64,000 bases of DNA from JAWSVE01 sp050789445. Lineage in GTDB: Bacteria > Pseudomonadota > Gammaproteobacteria > Pseudomonadales > Cellvibrionaceae. The notes under the pieces were generated by a model. It saw only the letters and a list, made by a program, of their open reading frames with translations, had not been told where the DNA came from and searched no databases. Made by a program: the position numbers and the translations under genes. Below, piece by piece: positions 51,890 to 61,391 of the stretch (position 1 is its first letter; each line of letters starts with the position of its first letter). The stretch is from positions 1,612,001 through 1,676,000 of the forward strand of contig JAILXR010000001.1 of assembly GCA_050789445.1 (NCBI GenBank). Reading direction: 5' to 3'.

Positions 51890-54475
51890 TTAAAACGAGG
51901 TTCCCAAAGTAAACTGGAAGAACTCCGTTTCATCATATAATTGTTCATTAATCGGACGAGCCACACTAAATCGTAATGGCCCAAAACCGGAAATCCAAGT
52001 GAGACCTACGCCATAAGATGAACTAAGCCCTTTCCAAGTAATATCTTCAAGGCAATTCAGCTGGCCAACACCACATTCTGAACTAAATACATTACCGGCA
52101 TCAACAAAGAACGCCGATTGTACCGAGCGTTGATCTTTGATGAAAGGCAAAGGGAAGATAATTTCAGCGCTAGCTTGAACTAAGATATTGCCGCCAAAAG
52201 CTCTGTCGTTTCGACCATAGGGTTGAGATGCCAATTGATTTGTCGCATTGGAACACACTCCTCCAGCCTCATCACACAAAACATAACCTGTAGCGGTAGT
52301 ACTGTCACCAGTTGGAGTTAAACGGCTTAGTAATTGAGACGGCGTACTTCTGGGCCCTAGAGTATTCCTTTCGAAGCCTCTCACGGAATCAAACCCACCA
52401 GCATAAAAATTTTCAAAGAAAGGAACACCTTCTGTATCACCATAAGAGTCGGCATAACCCAAATCTGTTTTCAGTCTCAATGTTAGACTTTTAGTCAATG
52501 GTCGAAAGTATTGCCCTTGGTATCGTAATTTATAATATTCAAGATCTCCTCCAGGAACAGAAACCTCGAAAGAGAGCTGCTGACGATAACCCCTTGTGGC
52601 CAACACACCACGATTCAATGCACTTTGAATCCAAGAAAAAGTCATTGTAACGGTATCAAATTCAGTACCATTTCTATCAAGGAAACCTTCTGGAGCTTGC
52701 TGCACAATTGGATCACTAGCTAAAAAAGTTTGAATGGTAGCTATTCCATCTCCATCTTGAAGATCGCTATTTAAATAATATTCTAGGGGCTGTTGAGCCA
52801 AATCAAAGAGTTCTGGCGATCCTTTAATTTCTTGACTTGAATAACTACCTGGATCAACCACTAAATTCTCATAACCCAAACTAAAACCAACTTGGGAATT
52901 CTCTGAAAGGGGATAACCAAACGATAATGTTGCACCATAGCGATCGGTATTAAATGATGAGACATTGAATTCATCATAATCAGATTTTGTGTAATACAGA
53001 CCAAAACCACGACTCACTCCATCCGGCGTAAAATAAGGATCTGTGTAATTAAAATTTGCCGATGATTGATACTTATTATGATTAACTGCAAAACCGACAC
53101 TTTTACCCGTTCCAAACCAGTTTGTATTCGTAATATTTGCACCAATAACAGCACCAAAACCGTCAGAATAACCTACTTGAAAACCTACAGAACCTGATGG
53201 TTGTTCTTCAACAGTAAATTCAACATCAACCTGATCAAGTGTTCCTGGCACTTCCACTGTATCAACTTCAACACCTTTGAAGAAACCCAATCTCTCTAAA
53301 CGAACTTTTGATTGTTCGATCTTGGCCGTCGAAGCAGAAGCACCTTCCATTTGACGCATTTCACGGCGAAGTACTTCGTCAGTCGTTTGTGTGTTGCCAC
53401 GAAATTCAATTCGTCGAACATAAGCCCGCTTGCCAGGATCAACAAAGAACGTCACTGTTACTGTTTTGTTTTCTTTGTCTGGCTCAGGAATTCCACGAGT
53501 TTCAGCAAAGGTATAACCATCATTGCCTAATCTTTGTGTAATAAAGTCAGAACTAGTTGTCATCAGCAACTGTGAAAAGGTTTGATCTTCTTGCATTACA
53601 ATAAATTTACGAACTTCTTCTTCTGGCAAAATAGGATCGCCCGCAAGCTTAATATCACTCACGGTATACACACCACCCTCAGTGACATTAATGGTGACGT
53701 AAATAGCTTCTTTATCAGGACTGATTGAGATGGGAGCAGACGATATGGAAAAATCTAAATAACCACGGTCTAAATAAAAGGATTCAAGCCTTTCTATATC
53801 ACCCGTTAATTTTTCGCGAGAGTATTTATCATTACCTGACAACCAAGAAAACCATCCGGTCGTTTTAATTTCAAACAAATCTTTTAATTGATTATCATCA
53901 AACTCAGTATTACCAACAATGTTGATATGTTTAATACGCGCTTCTTTACCCTCATCCACTTCGAGAGAAATTTTAACTTGATTGCGCGGTAATTTTTTGA
54001 CATTTGTTTTGACTGAAGAATTGTAACGGCCCTGATTAACATATTCTCGCTCTAAACTTTGTGCCAACCCTTCAAGTGTTGCTCGTTTAAATATCTGCCC
54101 TTCAGCCAATCCATTTTCTTCGAGGCTCTTCATCAAATCATCTGTTTTGATGGCTTTGTTACCTTCAATTTCAATTTCGCTGATTGCAGGCAATTCTTGA
54201 ACACGAACAATTAACACATCACCTTCACGCGCTAATTCAACATCATCAAAGAAACCGGTTTTGAAAAGCTCTCTCACAGCTTCACTGAGATTTCTTTGCG
54301 AAACGATGTCGCCAACTCGAATTGGAAATGCAGAAAAGATAACACCTCTTGAAACACGTTGATGTCCATCAATCAAAATATCGCTGACACGAAATCGTTG
54401 AGAAGTCGGGTTATCTTGTGAAAAAGATGGGAAGGCAACGATAAGAGTGAAAAGCAAAATACCAAGACGTTTCAT
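51890..54475 (-). CDS. bamA: Outer-membrane protein assembly factor BamA
   Basis: The central outer-membrane insertase, about 861 residues. After a signal peptide (MKRLGILLFTLIVAFPSFS) come five POTRA domains (about 22-420), starting with RVSDILIDGHQRVSRGVIFSA. A 16-strand barrel with the conserved VRGFERNTLGPRS loop-6 motif and a C-terminal Phe follows. Two closely spaced Cys pairs, CDEAGGVC and CGVGQLNC, lie in predicted surface loops and could form disulfides. I use the ATG at 54475 rather than a TTG two codons earlier. A sigma-E-like promoter lies upstream at 54693-54720. Confidence 0.96.
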   Translation of the reverse strand: MKRLGILLFTLIVAFPSFSQDNPTSQRFRVSDILIDGHQRVSRGVIFSAFPIRVGDIVSQRNLSEAVRELFKTGFFDDVELAREGDVLIVRVQELPAISEIEIEGNKAIKTDDLMKSLEENGLAEGQIFKRATLEGLAQSLEREYVNQGRYNSSVKTNVKKLPRNQVKISLEVDEGKEARIKHINIVGNTEFDDNQLKDLFEIKTTGWFSWLSGNDKYSREKLTGDIERLESFYLDRGYLDFSISSAPISISPDKEAIYVTINVTEGGVYTVSDIKLAGDPILPEEEVRKFIVMQEDQTFSQLLMTTSSDFITQRLGNDGYTFAETRGIPEPDKENKTVTVTFFVDPGKRAYVRRIEFRGNTQTTDEVLRREMRQMEGASASTAKIEQSKVRLERLGFFKGVEVDTVEVPGTLDQVDVEFTVEEQPSGSVGFQVGYSDGFGAVIGANITNTNWFGTGKSVGFAVNHNKYQSSANFNYTDPYFTPDGVSRGFGLYYTKSDYDEFNVSSFNTDRYGATLSFGYPLSENSQVGFSLGYENLVVDPGSYSSQEIKGSPELFDLAQQPLEYYLNSDLQDGDGIATIQTFLASDPIVQQAPEGFLDRNGTEFDTVTMTFSWIQSALNRGVLATRGYRQQLSFEVSVPGGDLEYYKLRYQGQYFRPLTKSLTLRLKTDLGYADSYGDTEGVPFFENFYAGGFDSVRGFERNTLGPRSTPSQLLSRLTPTGDSTTATGYVLCDEAGGVCSNATNQLASQPYGRNDRAFGGNILVQASAEIIFPLPFIKDQRSVQSAFFVDAGNVFSSECGVGQLNCLEDITWKGLSSSYGVGLTWISGFGPLRFSVARPINEQLYDETEFFQFTLGTSF

Positions 54476-54692
54476 ATACAATTTCTAATGGTGTTAGTTC
54501 AGCAAACTATTTCACTAAACTAAATGTTTCTATTGACTGAGTCTCTCTGAAGGAACATCTAATTTAGCCATCTATTGATAACCAAATTATTCATATCTAG
54601 GAGCTATTGAATCAGTTGTTTATTGTTTATCTTTTCTAAAAGTTTCTTGTCATTATTCTAGCGAGTTTTTTCAAAAAAATTGCCACTCACAA

Positions 54693-54720
54693 CTAGACTA
54701 GTTTTTTTATTTATTGTTCC
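54693..54720 (-). promoter_or_regulatory. Candidate envelope-stress sigma-E promoter for bamA-skp-lpx
   Basis: On the minus strand GGAACAA (54720-54714) is followed after 15 bases by GTCTAG (54698-54693). This agrees with the E. coli sigma-E pattern GGAACTT-N15/16-gTCnAA except for two -35 bases and the last -10 base. It lies within the roughly 300-base rseP-bamA gap (54476-54784), in which no gene was seen. Confidence 0.45.
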
Positions 54721-54784
54721 ACGCAGTTAATGATTTGCATGTTATCTTTATTTTTTGTCTTCTCAGTCATAACTTTAAAAACAA

Positions 54785-56128
54785 TCACAATCTCAAGACA
54801 TCGTTATAAAGAGCCAAGATCATCACCCCCACTACTAAAAACAATCCCACTTGATAACCAACAATCTGTATCTTCTCTGATACAGGGCTGCCTTTAATCA
54901 CTTCAACCAAGTAGTAAAGTAAATGTCCACCGTCTAATACAGGTATTGGCAATAAATTAAAAACGCCGAGACTGACACTCAGTAGTGCTAGAAAGCCGAC
55001 AAAGCTCTTCCAGCCACTTGCCGCTGAAGAGCCGGCCACTTTAGCAATGGTGATAGGTCCACTCAAGTTTTTAGTCGATATTTCGCCCATTATCAGCTTT
55101 TTCACTGAGGTGAGCACAAACATAGAGGTTTGCCCCGTCTCATGGACAGCTTCAACAAAGGCTTCCGCAAAAGAATATTCGTAGCGTCTGATATAAGATT
55201 GATCATATTGAGCGCCCAGTGCGACTCGCCCAACTGACTCTCCGGCCTCATTGGTCTCTCTTCTTGGCGTCACTATAAGAAGCTTCTCTCTACCTTCTCG
55301 CTCGACAATAACAGACAATTTTTGTTCAGGCCTTTCACTCACGTAATTAGCCCAAGCTTCCCACCCTTCCAAGTCTTGGCCATTTGCGGATAAGACCCGA
55401 TCGCCTTTTTGAAACCCGGCTTTTTCTCCAGGCCCATCAGGTACAACAAGCCCTATAACTAGAGGAGGTTGCTTAAGAGTTATTCCCAAACCTTGAATTG
55501 GATCCGGTTCATCAGCGCCTTTCAGCCAACTATCAAGAACCGTATCAGATGAATAAACATAATCAGAATTCGGATATTTCACCGAGAACGCAATGACCCC
55601 TGATTCCCCGAGGCGCTCGATCAACTGCCTTAACACCGCCTGTGTTGTTGGCGTTTCTACGCCATCTATAGACACTATCTCTTGGCCGCTCTCTAAGCCC
55701 GCCATCGCAGCGATAGAGCCAGATTCCACCTCATCAATAACAGGTACAAGATCCGCTTTCCCTTGAAGTAATAACGCCCAAAACAGAAAGATAGCCAATA
55801 GAAAATTAGCGGCGGGGCCAGCTGCAACAATGATAATTCGCTGCCAAACATTCTTTTGAGTGAAAGCATAGGGCAAGTCCTCTTCTTTGACTTCACCCTC
55901 TCGCTCATCAAGCATTTTGACGTAACCACCCAAGGGAATTGGCGCCAAGGAAAAATCTGTTCCTTTTTTATCTCTCCACGAAAATAATGGATTACCAAAA
56001 CCAATAGAAAAACGAAGCACACGAACACCACAGCGCCGAGCCGCATAGAAATGCCCAAACTCATGAATAGTGACCAAAATAAATAAGGCCAGCAAAAACC
56101 ATAGTACTGTTTGAATACCTAAAAACAT
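54785..56128 (-). CDS. rseP: Site-2 zinc metalloprotease RseP
   Basis: A 447-residue inner-membrane protease that makes the second cut in anti-sigma factor RseA, releasing the envelope-stress sigma factor. The zinc motif is ILVTIHEFGHFYAARR (HExxH, about 17-32) and the third ligand is in LLPIPVLDGGHLLYY near residue 400. Two PDZ domains lie between (about 125-220 and 225-300, VVPDGPGEKAGFQKGDRVLSANG at about 226-248). The start overlaps the dxr stop (TGATG). It ends about 300 bases before bamA. Confidence 0.95.
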   Translation of the reverse strand: MFLGIQTVLWFLLALFILVTIHEFGHFYAARRCGVRVLRFSIGFGNPLFSWRDKKGTDFSLAPIPLGGYVKMLDEREGEVKEEDLPYAFTQKNVWQRIIIVAAGPAANFLLAIFLFWALLLQGKADLVPVIDEVESGSIAAMAGLESGQEIVSIDGVETPTTQAVLRQLIERLGESGVIAFSVKYPNSDYVYSSDTVLDSWLKGADEPDPIQGLGITLKQPPLVIGLVVPDGPGEKAGFQKGDRVLSANGQDLEGWEAWANYVSERPEQKLSVIVEREGREKLLIVTPRRETNEAGESVGRVALGAQYDQSYIRRYEYSFAEAFVEAVHETGQTSMFVLTSVKKLIMGEISTKNLSGPITIAKVAGSSAASGWKSFVGFLALLSVSLGVFNLLPIPVLDGGHLLYYLVEVIKGSPVSEKIQIVGYQVGLFLVVGVMILALYNDVLRL

Positions 56129-57321
56129 CAGTTATTGATTCTCTTTCTATTTAATAAAATGCTATTGGCTAAGTCACGCGCTTCCATATCAGCTTGTTTG
56201 ACCACCTCAATATCACTCGGTTCAACGTTAGAAGCCTTTTCTAGCACAGACTCAATCACATCCGGAATATGCGTGAATGCTATCTTGCTCTCTAAAAACG
56301 CCGCCACAGCCACTTCATTTGCAGCGTTGAGCGTTATTTGAGCTGTTCCACCCTGTGCTACGGCCTCCATCGCTAAACGCAGGCAGGGGAAACGCTGGTA
56401 ATCAGGAGCGAAGAACTCTAAAGCTCCTCCGCTAATCAAATCCAACGAAGAAACTCCTGAATCTATTCTTTTGGGCCAAGACAACGCATGGGCAATCGGT
56501 GTTCTCATATCAGGATTGCCTAATTGGGCTATAACTGATCCGTCTAAGTATTCCACCATCGAGTGAACAACACTCTGCGGATGAATCACCACTTCTATTT
56601 GGTCGGGTTTGGCATCAAACAACCAGCAAGCTTCTATAAACTCCAATCCTTTATTCATCATTGTCGCTGAATCGACTGAAATTTTCGGGCCCATCGACCA
56701 ATTGGGATGATTACAGGCTTGCTCTGGCGTTACCTTTAATAACTCTGCTTGAGGAGTTAAACGAAAAGGTCCTCCAGATCCCGTTAATAGGATTTTTTTA
56801 ATACCCGCAGCTTCGATACCTAAATAGTTTTCCGGTAAACACTGAAAAATAGCATTATGTTCACTATCGATAGGAAGCAATATCGCATTGTTGTTTCTTA
56901 CCGCCGACATAAATAAATCGCCAGCCATCACTAATGCTTCTTTGTTGGCCAATAATACTTTTTTTCCCGCATTCACTGCTGCTAGTGTCGACTCTAAACC
57001 CGCCGCTCCTACAATAGCAGCCATTACAACATCGACTTGAGAATCAGAGGCAACGTCAATCAACCCTGATTCACCGGCAACAACTTTTGTTTCGCATCCA
57101 TTCGTTCGAAGCTTTTTCTCTAGCTCTTCAGCCACCGCCTCATCTCTAATCGCTGCATAAACGGGTCGATACTGAAGACATTGTTCCGCGAGTAATTCAA
57201 ACTGTGTATTCGCCGTTAGCGCAAAAATCGAATATTTATCAGGGTGTCTTGCGATAACATCAAGCGTACTAAGGCCAATCGATCCGGTAGAACCAAGAAT
57301 GGAAATGGATTGAATGCTCAT
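56128..57321 (-). CDS. dxr: 1-deoxy-D-xylulose-5-phosphate reductoisomerase
   Basis: A 397-residue NADPH-dependent enzyme of the methylerythritol phosphate isoprenoid pathway. The nucleotide-binding N-terminus is SILGSTGSIGLSTLDVI. Also visible are LLANKEALVMAGDL, PIDSEHNAIFQCL (metal-binding Asp and Glu), GSGGPFR and SVDSATMMNKGLEFIEAC. It sits between cdsA (30 bp upstream) and rseP (one-base overlap). This places isoprenoid precursor supply beside uppS in one operon. Confidence 0.97.
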   Translation of the reverse strand: MSIQSISILGSTGSIGLSTLDVIARHPDKYSIFALTANTQFELLAEQCLQYRPVYAAIRDEAVAEELEKKLRTNGCETKVVAGESGLIDVASDSQVDVVMAAIVGAAGLESTLAAVNAGKKVLLANKEALVMAGDLFMSAVRNNNAILLPIDSEHNAIFQCLPENYLGIEAAGIKKILLTGSGGPFRLTPQAELLKVTPEQACNHPNWSMGPKISVDSATMMNKGLEFIEACWLFDAKPDQIEVVIHPQSVVHSMVEYLDGSVIAQLGNPDMRTPIAHALSWPKRIDSGVSSLDLISGGALEFFAPDYQRFPCLRLAMEAVAQGGTAQITLNAANEVAVAAFLESKIAFTHIPDVIESVLEKASNVEPSDIEVVKQADMEARDLANSILLNRKRINN

Positions 57322-57351
57322 GATTGCATTGCCGTCATTATTTCATCCAAC

Positions 57352-58212
57352 CTAAAGTTGCCAGCCGGATAAAATATACACCAGTGTAAAAACAGGAACT
57401 GCTGCTGAAATGCTATCGATACGATCAAGCACACCACCATGACCCGGCAATATTTTCCCGCTGTCTTTTATTCCGCGCTCCCGCTTAAACATACTTTCAA
57501 GTAAATCACCCAAAACAGAAACCAAACTTGCAGGAACAATCATGGCTAAAACCCACCAATTGGCATTTGTATCTACTGCTCCCAAACTGATAGCTAGGAT
57601 AACGGCAAAAATAACACTGCACACAAACCCACCGTAAAAACCCTCTTTGGATTTACCAGGGCTAACATTAGGCGCTAATTTATTTTTCCCGAAAGCTCTT
57701 CCCACAAAATAAGCGCCGGTATCAGCACAGACAACGCAGGCAACCACAATCATTATTAGCCAAGGGCCATTGCTTTGCTGGTGTAAAAAAATTAATCCTA
57801 ACAATGTAGGAACAAGTACAAACACCCCAATGAGAGATTGTGTCCAACGATTATTCCAGAGCGAAACCCCTGATGGATATGCCTTAACTAATACAACCGC
57901 AAGCAACCACCAAGCAAAAGCTAGCCCAACGAGCCAGACTATTTTCTCTCTATCAACAAATAGTTTGCCTCCATCAGAAGCATTTAAATCTGATGAAGCC
58001 CACATAAAAAGAAGCGCTGATATTATTGACACTATAAAAGCATAGATAATTCGCTGCGCATTTGAAAATCGAGGAAACTGCCCCCACTCCCAAGCTGCAA
58101 TGACAAAAAAAACGCTAACGATTGCGGAAAAGAAATAGAAAGGTAAAAAAAAGATTGCCCCAATTAACACAGCAACAAGAACAAGTGCAGTAATAACTCG
58201 TTGTTTAAGCAC
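57352..58212 (-). CDS. cdsA: Phosphatidate cytidylyltransferase
   Basis: A multi-pass inner-membrane enzyme making CDP-diacylglycerol from CTP and phosphatidate. With eight or so helices it ends in the family signature SMFKRERGIKDSGKILPGHG followed by GVLDRIDS (about 240-267). The GTG at 58212 gives a MLKQRV start, like relatives, has AAGGTG six bases upstream and overlaps uppS by eight bases. A GTG at 58221 would add three residues. Confidence 0.95.
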   Translation of the reverse strand: MLKQRVITALVLVAVLIGAIFFLPFYFFSAIVSVFFVIAAWEWGQFPRFSNAQRIIYAFIVSIISALLFMWASSDLNASDGGKLFVDREKIVWLVGLAFAWWLLAVVLVKAYPSGVSLWNNRWTQSLIGVFVLVPTLLGLIFLHQQSNGPWLIMIVVACVVCADTGAYFVGRAFGKNKLAPNVSPGKSKEGFYGGFVCSVIFAVILAISLGAVDTNANWWVLAMIVPASLVSVLGDLLESMFKRERGIKDSGKILPGHGGVLDRIDSISAAVPVFTLVYILSGWQL

Positions 58213-58942
58213 TAGGTGCACCTTTTTTTATCTGATCACCTGTCAAACCAAATCTTCTTTGACGCTGATGATATTCTGAGATGGCGAGCAAAAGATCGCT
58301 TTGTGAAAAGTCAGGCCATAGTTTGTCGGAAAAAAACAACTCCGTATAAGCTGATTGCCATAATAAAAAATTGCTAATTCGATATTCCCCACCTGTACGA
58401 ACCATTAGATCAAGTGGAGGAAATGGCTGAGTAACTAGATTCTCCTCAATCGACTTTTCAGTAATATCACCCACTGATATCGAGCCGTCTTTTAACTTTT
58501 GCGCAAGTTTCTGACAAGACTGAACAATATCCCACTGCCCACCGTAATCTGCGGCTATCACTAAATCTGTATTGCCATCTTTCGTCAAATCTTCAGCGAC
58601 ATCGATGGCTTTCAACACCTTGTCACTGTAACGATCTCGGCCACCAATAACTCTTAGGCGGACACCTTCTTCTTTTAGCTGAGGAGATTCTTTTGTTAAA
58701 TAAGAATGGAACAACTTCATTAGCGCTTCAACTTCTCGCCGAGGACGATTCCAGTTTTCACTACTGAACGCAAATAAAGTTAACGTTTGAATATTTTGAT
58801 CGCGGCATACTGTCAGCATATCGCGAATTCTTTCAACGCCGGCCTTATGACCGTTCACGTTAATTAATCCGCGCTTTTTCGCCCAGCGATTATTACCATC
58901 CATGATGATCGCGATATGCTTGAGCGAATTATCAACTCCCAT
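58205..58942 (-). CDS. uppS: Undecaprenyl diphosphate synthase
   Basis: A 245-residue cis-prenyltransferase that builds the C55 carrier lipid for peptidoglycan and O-antigen. The active-site region is HIAIIMDGNNRWAKKRG (about 9-25, with the essential Asp; an Asn stands where many relatives have Gly). Further landmarks are TLFAFSSENWNRP, DLMVRTGGEYRISNFLLWQ and AYTELFFSDKLWPDF. It lies 64 bp after frr and overlaps cdsA. Confidence 0.96.
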   Translation of the reverse strand: MGVDNSLKHIAIIMDGNNRWAKKRGLINVNGHKAGVERIRDMLTVCRDQNIQTLTLFAFSSENWNRPRREVEALMKLFHSYLTKESPQLKEEGVRLRVIGGRDRYSDKVLKAIDVAEDLTKDGNTDLVIAADYGGQWDIVQSCQKLAQKLKDGSISVGDITEKSIEENLVTQPFPPLDLMVRTGGEYRISNFLLWQSAYTELFFSDKLWPDFSQSDLLLAISEYHQRQRRFGLTGDQIKKGAPSA

Positions 58943-59006
58943 TCAAAAAACCTTGGAGAAAAAAAGATACGAATTTATAGATTTAAAAACAGTTTTATTA
59001 TAATTT

Positions 59007-59564
59007 TTATATTTCCATCAAATCTGTTTCTTTAGCCTGCAAACTTTTATCGATATCTTGAATATATTTATCAGTGATCTTTTGAATGTCATCTTGCGCT
59101 TTACGATCATCATCCTCACCAATATCTTTATCTTTTAATAAAGTTTTTACTTGAGCTAGTGCATCTCTGCGTATATTTCGCACGGATACTCGACCGCCTT
59201 CCGCTTCATTTCTCGCTTGCTTTATAAAACCTTTACGAGTCTCCTCAGTAAGAGCAGGCATCGGAACGCGAATTAATTCGCCTTGAGTTGCAGGGTTTAA
59301 CCCGAGATCAGATTTCATAATTGCTTTTTCTATATCAGGAACCAATGCTTTTTCCCACGGGCTGATAGCAAGCGTTCTTGCATCTTCAACCGACACATTA
59401 GCAACTTGACTAAGCGGTGTATCACTACCGTAATAAGACACCATAATGCCATCTAAAATACTGGGATGTGCACGGCCAGTACGAATTTTATTAAAGTTTG
59501 TCGCTAAAGCATCTAGACTTTTTTTCATGCGCGACTCGGCATCTTTTTTAATATCTTCAATCAT
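59007..59564 (-). CDS. frr: Ribosome recycling factor
   Basis: A 185-residue factor that splits post-termination ribosomes with EF-G. The start at the ATG at 59564 gives MIEDIKKDAESRMKKSL, with GAGGGG eight bases upstream, and overlaps the pyrH stop by eight bases. Family features are FNKIRTGRAHPSILDGI, VEDARTLAISPWEK and the C-terminal DDDRKAQDDIQKITDKYI. The position after pyrH is standard. Confidence 0.96.
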   Translation of the reverse strand: MIEDIKKDAESRMKKSLDALATNFNKIRTGRAHPSILDGIMVSYYGSDTPLSQVANVSVEDARTLAISPWEKALVPDIEKAIMKSDLGLNPATQGELIRVPMPALTEETRKGFIKQARNEAEGGRVSVRNIRRDALAQVKTLLKDKDIGEDDDRKAQDDIQKITDKYIQDIDKSLQAKETDLMEI

Positions 59565-60297
59565 TACTTGGCCCCTCTTCAATCAACGTACCTTCGTTTG
59601 CACCTTGAATAATATTCAAAAGAGCACCCGCTTTATTCATTTTAAATACCCTTACAGGCATATTATGTTCGCGACATAAACATATAGCCGTCAAATCCAT
59701 GACTTCAAGTTTTTTATCTAATACTACATCGTAATTTAAATTATCGTATTTAGTAGCTGACTTATCTTTCATTGGGTCAGCAGAATAAACACCATCCACC
59801 TTTGTTGCTTTTAAAACGATATCGACTTCAACTTCAATTCCACGTAAACAAGCTGCAGAATCTGTAGTAAAGAAAGGGTTTCCAGTTCCAGCGGCAAAAA
59901 TAACAACTTCGCCATTATTTAAAAACCGTATTGCTTGGCGGCGATCGTAATGCTCAACAACACCACTCATGGGGATTGCTGACATCACACGAGAAGAAAT
60001 ATTTGATCTTTCTAATGCATCACGCATCGCAAGAGCATTCATTACGGTTGCAAGCATACCCATGTGATCGCCAGTGACTCTATCTAAACCAGCAGCACTC
60101 AATGCTGCGCCACGGAATAAATTTCCACCACCAATAACCAAACCAACTTGCACACCAATTCCAACAAGCTGACCAATTTCTACTGCCATTTTATCAAGCA
60201 CTTTAGGGTCAATACCAAAACCCTCTGAACCCATTAATTCCTCACCACTAAGCTTCAACAAAATTCGCTTATATTTTTTGTCACGCACGTTTGACAT
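59557..60297 (-). CDS. pyrH: UMP kinase
   Basis: A 246-residue hexameric kinase converting UMP to UDP. Signatures are YKRILLKLSGEELMG at the N-terminus, GLVIGGGNLFRG, GDHMGMLATVMNALAM and FAAGTGNPFFTTDSAACLR, positions about 135-153. The ATG at 60297 is chosen because CGGAG lies at proper distance; the ATG at 60303 directly abuts that site. The gene follows tsf and is coupled to frr. Confidence 0.96.
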   Translation of the reverse strand: MSNVRDKKYKRILLKLSGEELMGSEGFGIDPKVLDKMAVEIGQLVGIGVQVGLVIGGGNLFRGAALSAAGLDRVTGDHMGMLATVMNALAMRDALERSNISSRVMSAIPMSGVVEHYDRRQAIRFLNNGEVVIFAAGTGNPFFTTDSAACLRGIEVEVDIVLKATKVDGVYSADPMKDKSATKYDNLNYDVVLDKKLEVMDLTAICLCREHNMPVRVFKMNKAGALLNIIQGANEGTLIEEGPSND

Positions 60298-60340
60298 TAA
60301 CATCTCCGAAAGCAAAAACAGGACTAAAAGGAATTAATTT

Positions 60341-60356
60341 GGCGCATCCTTGCGCC
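60341..60356. terminator. Small GC-rich hairpin between tsf and pyrH
   Basis: GGCGCA-TCCT-TGCGCC is a perfect six-base stem. Read leftward no strong T run follows, so it may only weakly attenuate transcription from tsf into pyrH, or mark a processing site. Confidence 0.35.
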
Positions 60357-60390
60357 TTTATCTAAAAAACTTCGACAATCACATCAACTC

Positions 60391-61263
60391 TTATTTTGAT
60401 GCGTTAACTTGTGCAGCTACTTCAGCAGCAAAGTCGACTTCTTCTTTCTCGATACCTTCACCAACTTCAAACCGGACGAAAGAAACAACTTCTGCACCGT
60501 CTTGCTTAGCTAGAGCACCTACAGTGACATCAGGATTTTTAACGAAAGGTTGCTCAGTTAAACTATTTTCTTTTAGATATTTACTAATGCGACCCACCAT
60601 CATTTTTTCAACGATGTTATCAGGCTTTCCGGCCATATCAGGCTGCGCCCTGATGATTTCTTTTTCTTTCTCTACCAAGTCGGCAGGCATGTCGTCAGGA
60701 TTAACAACCTGAGGATTCACAGCAGCAACATGCATTGCAATGTCTTTTGCTAATTCACCCGTACCGCCTTTTAATTGAACTAAAACGGCGATACGGTTGT
60801 TTGAATGAACATAAGCACCGATAACTGTACCATCATCGCCTAAAGTCGCCGCACGACGAACAGAAATGTTTTCACCAATCTTTTGAACTAATGCTTCACG
60901 CGTACTTTCAAGTTCGCCTGACATAACCGCAGCTATATCAGCTTGTTTGTCAGAGTAAACTTTACCAACAACCGTACCAACAAAACCTAAGAAATTGTCA
61001 TCACGTGCTACGAAGTCAGTCTCACTATTCACTTCAGCAATGACGCCAAAACTCGCATCATCAGCAACTTTAACAGCAACTACGCCATCAGCCGCTGTTC
61101 TATCTGCTTTCTTAGCTGCTTTTAAGCCACTATCTTTTCGTAGATTATCAATGGCAGTTTCAATACTGCCATCAGCTTCTACTAATGCTTTTTTACATTC
61201 CATCATACCGAGACCGGTACGCTCTCTTAATTCTTTTACCATCGAAGCAGAAACAGCTGCCAT
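60391..61263 (-). CDS. tsf: Elongation factor Ts
   Basis: A 290-residue nucleotide exchange factor for EF-Tu. The N-terminal domain SASMVKELRERTGLGMMECKKALVEADG (about 5-32) and the TDFVARDDNF motif (about 81-90) that contacts EF-Tu are clear. It follows rpsB, separated by a terminator-like hairpin at 61338-61364 that would lower tsf relative to rpsB. Confidence 0.96.
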   Translation of the reverse strand: MAAVSASMVKELRERTGLGMMECKKALVEADGSIETAIDNLRKDSGLKAAKKADRTAADGVVAVKVADDASFGVIAEVNSETDFVARDDNFLGFVGTVVGKVYSDKQADIAAVMSGELESTREALVQKIGENISVRRAATLGDDGTVIGAYVHSNNRIAVLVQLKGGTGELAKDIAMHVAAVNPQVVNPDDMPADLVEKEKEIIRAQPDMAGKPDNIVEKMMVGRISKYLKENSLTEQPFVKNPDVTVGALAKQDGAEVVSFVRFEVGEGIEKEEVDFAAEVAAQVNASK

Positions 61264-61337
61264 GATCGTATCCTCGTTCTTAATAGTTAATATTTTATTG
61301 TTAATATCTGATTGAAAGCCTTCAACAATAATCGATT

Positions 61338-61364
61338 GAAAAAAAGGGGCAAAACGCCCCCTTT
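61338..61364 (-). terminator. Terminator or attenuator between rpsB and tsf
   Basis: Read leftward, AAAGGGGGC and GCCCCTTT pair around GTTTT (one bulged G) and run into eight T. It lies about 30 bases after rpsB. A partial terminator at this site is known in E. coli. Confidence 0.75.
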
Positions 61365-61391
61365 AGATCTATGCAATAACTAGCTTTGGGT

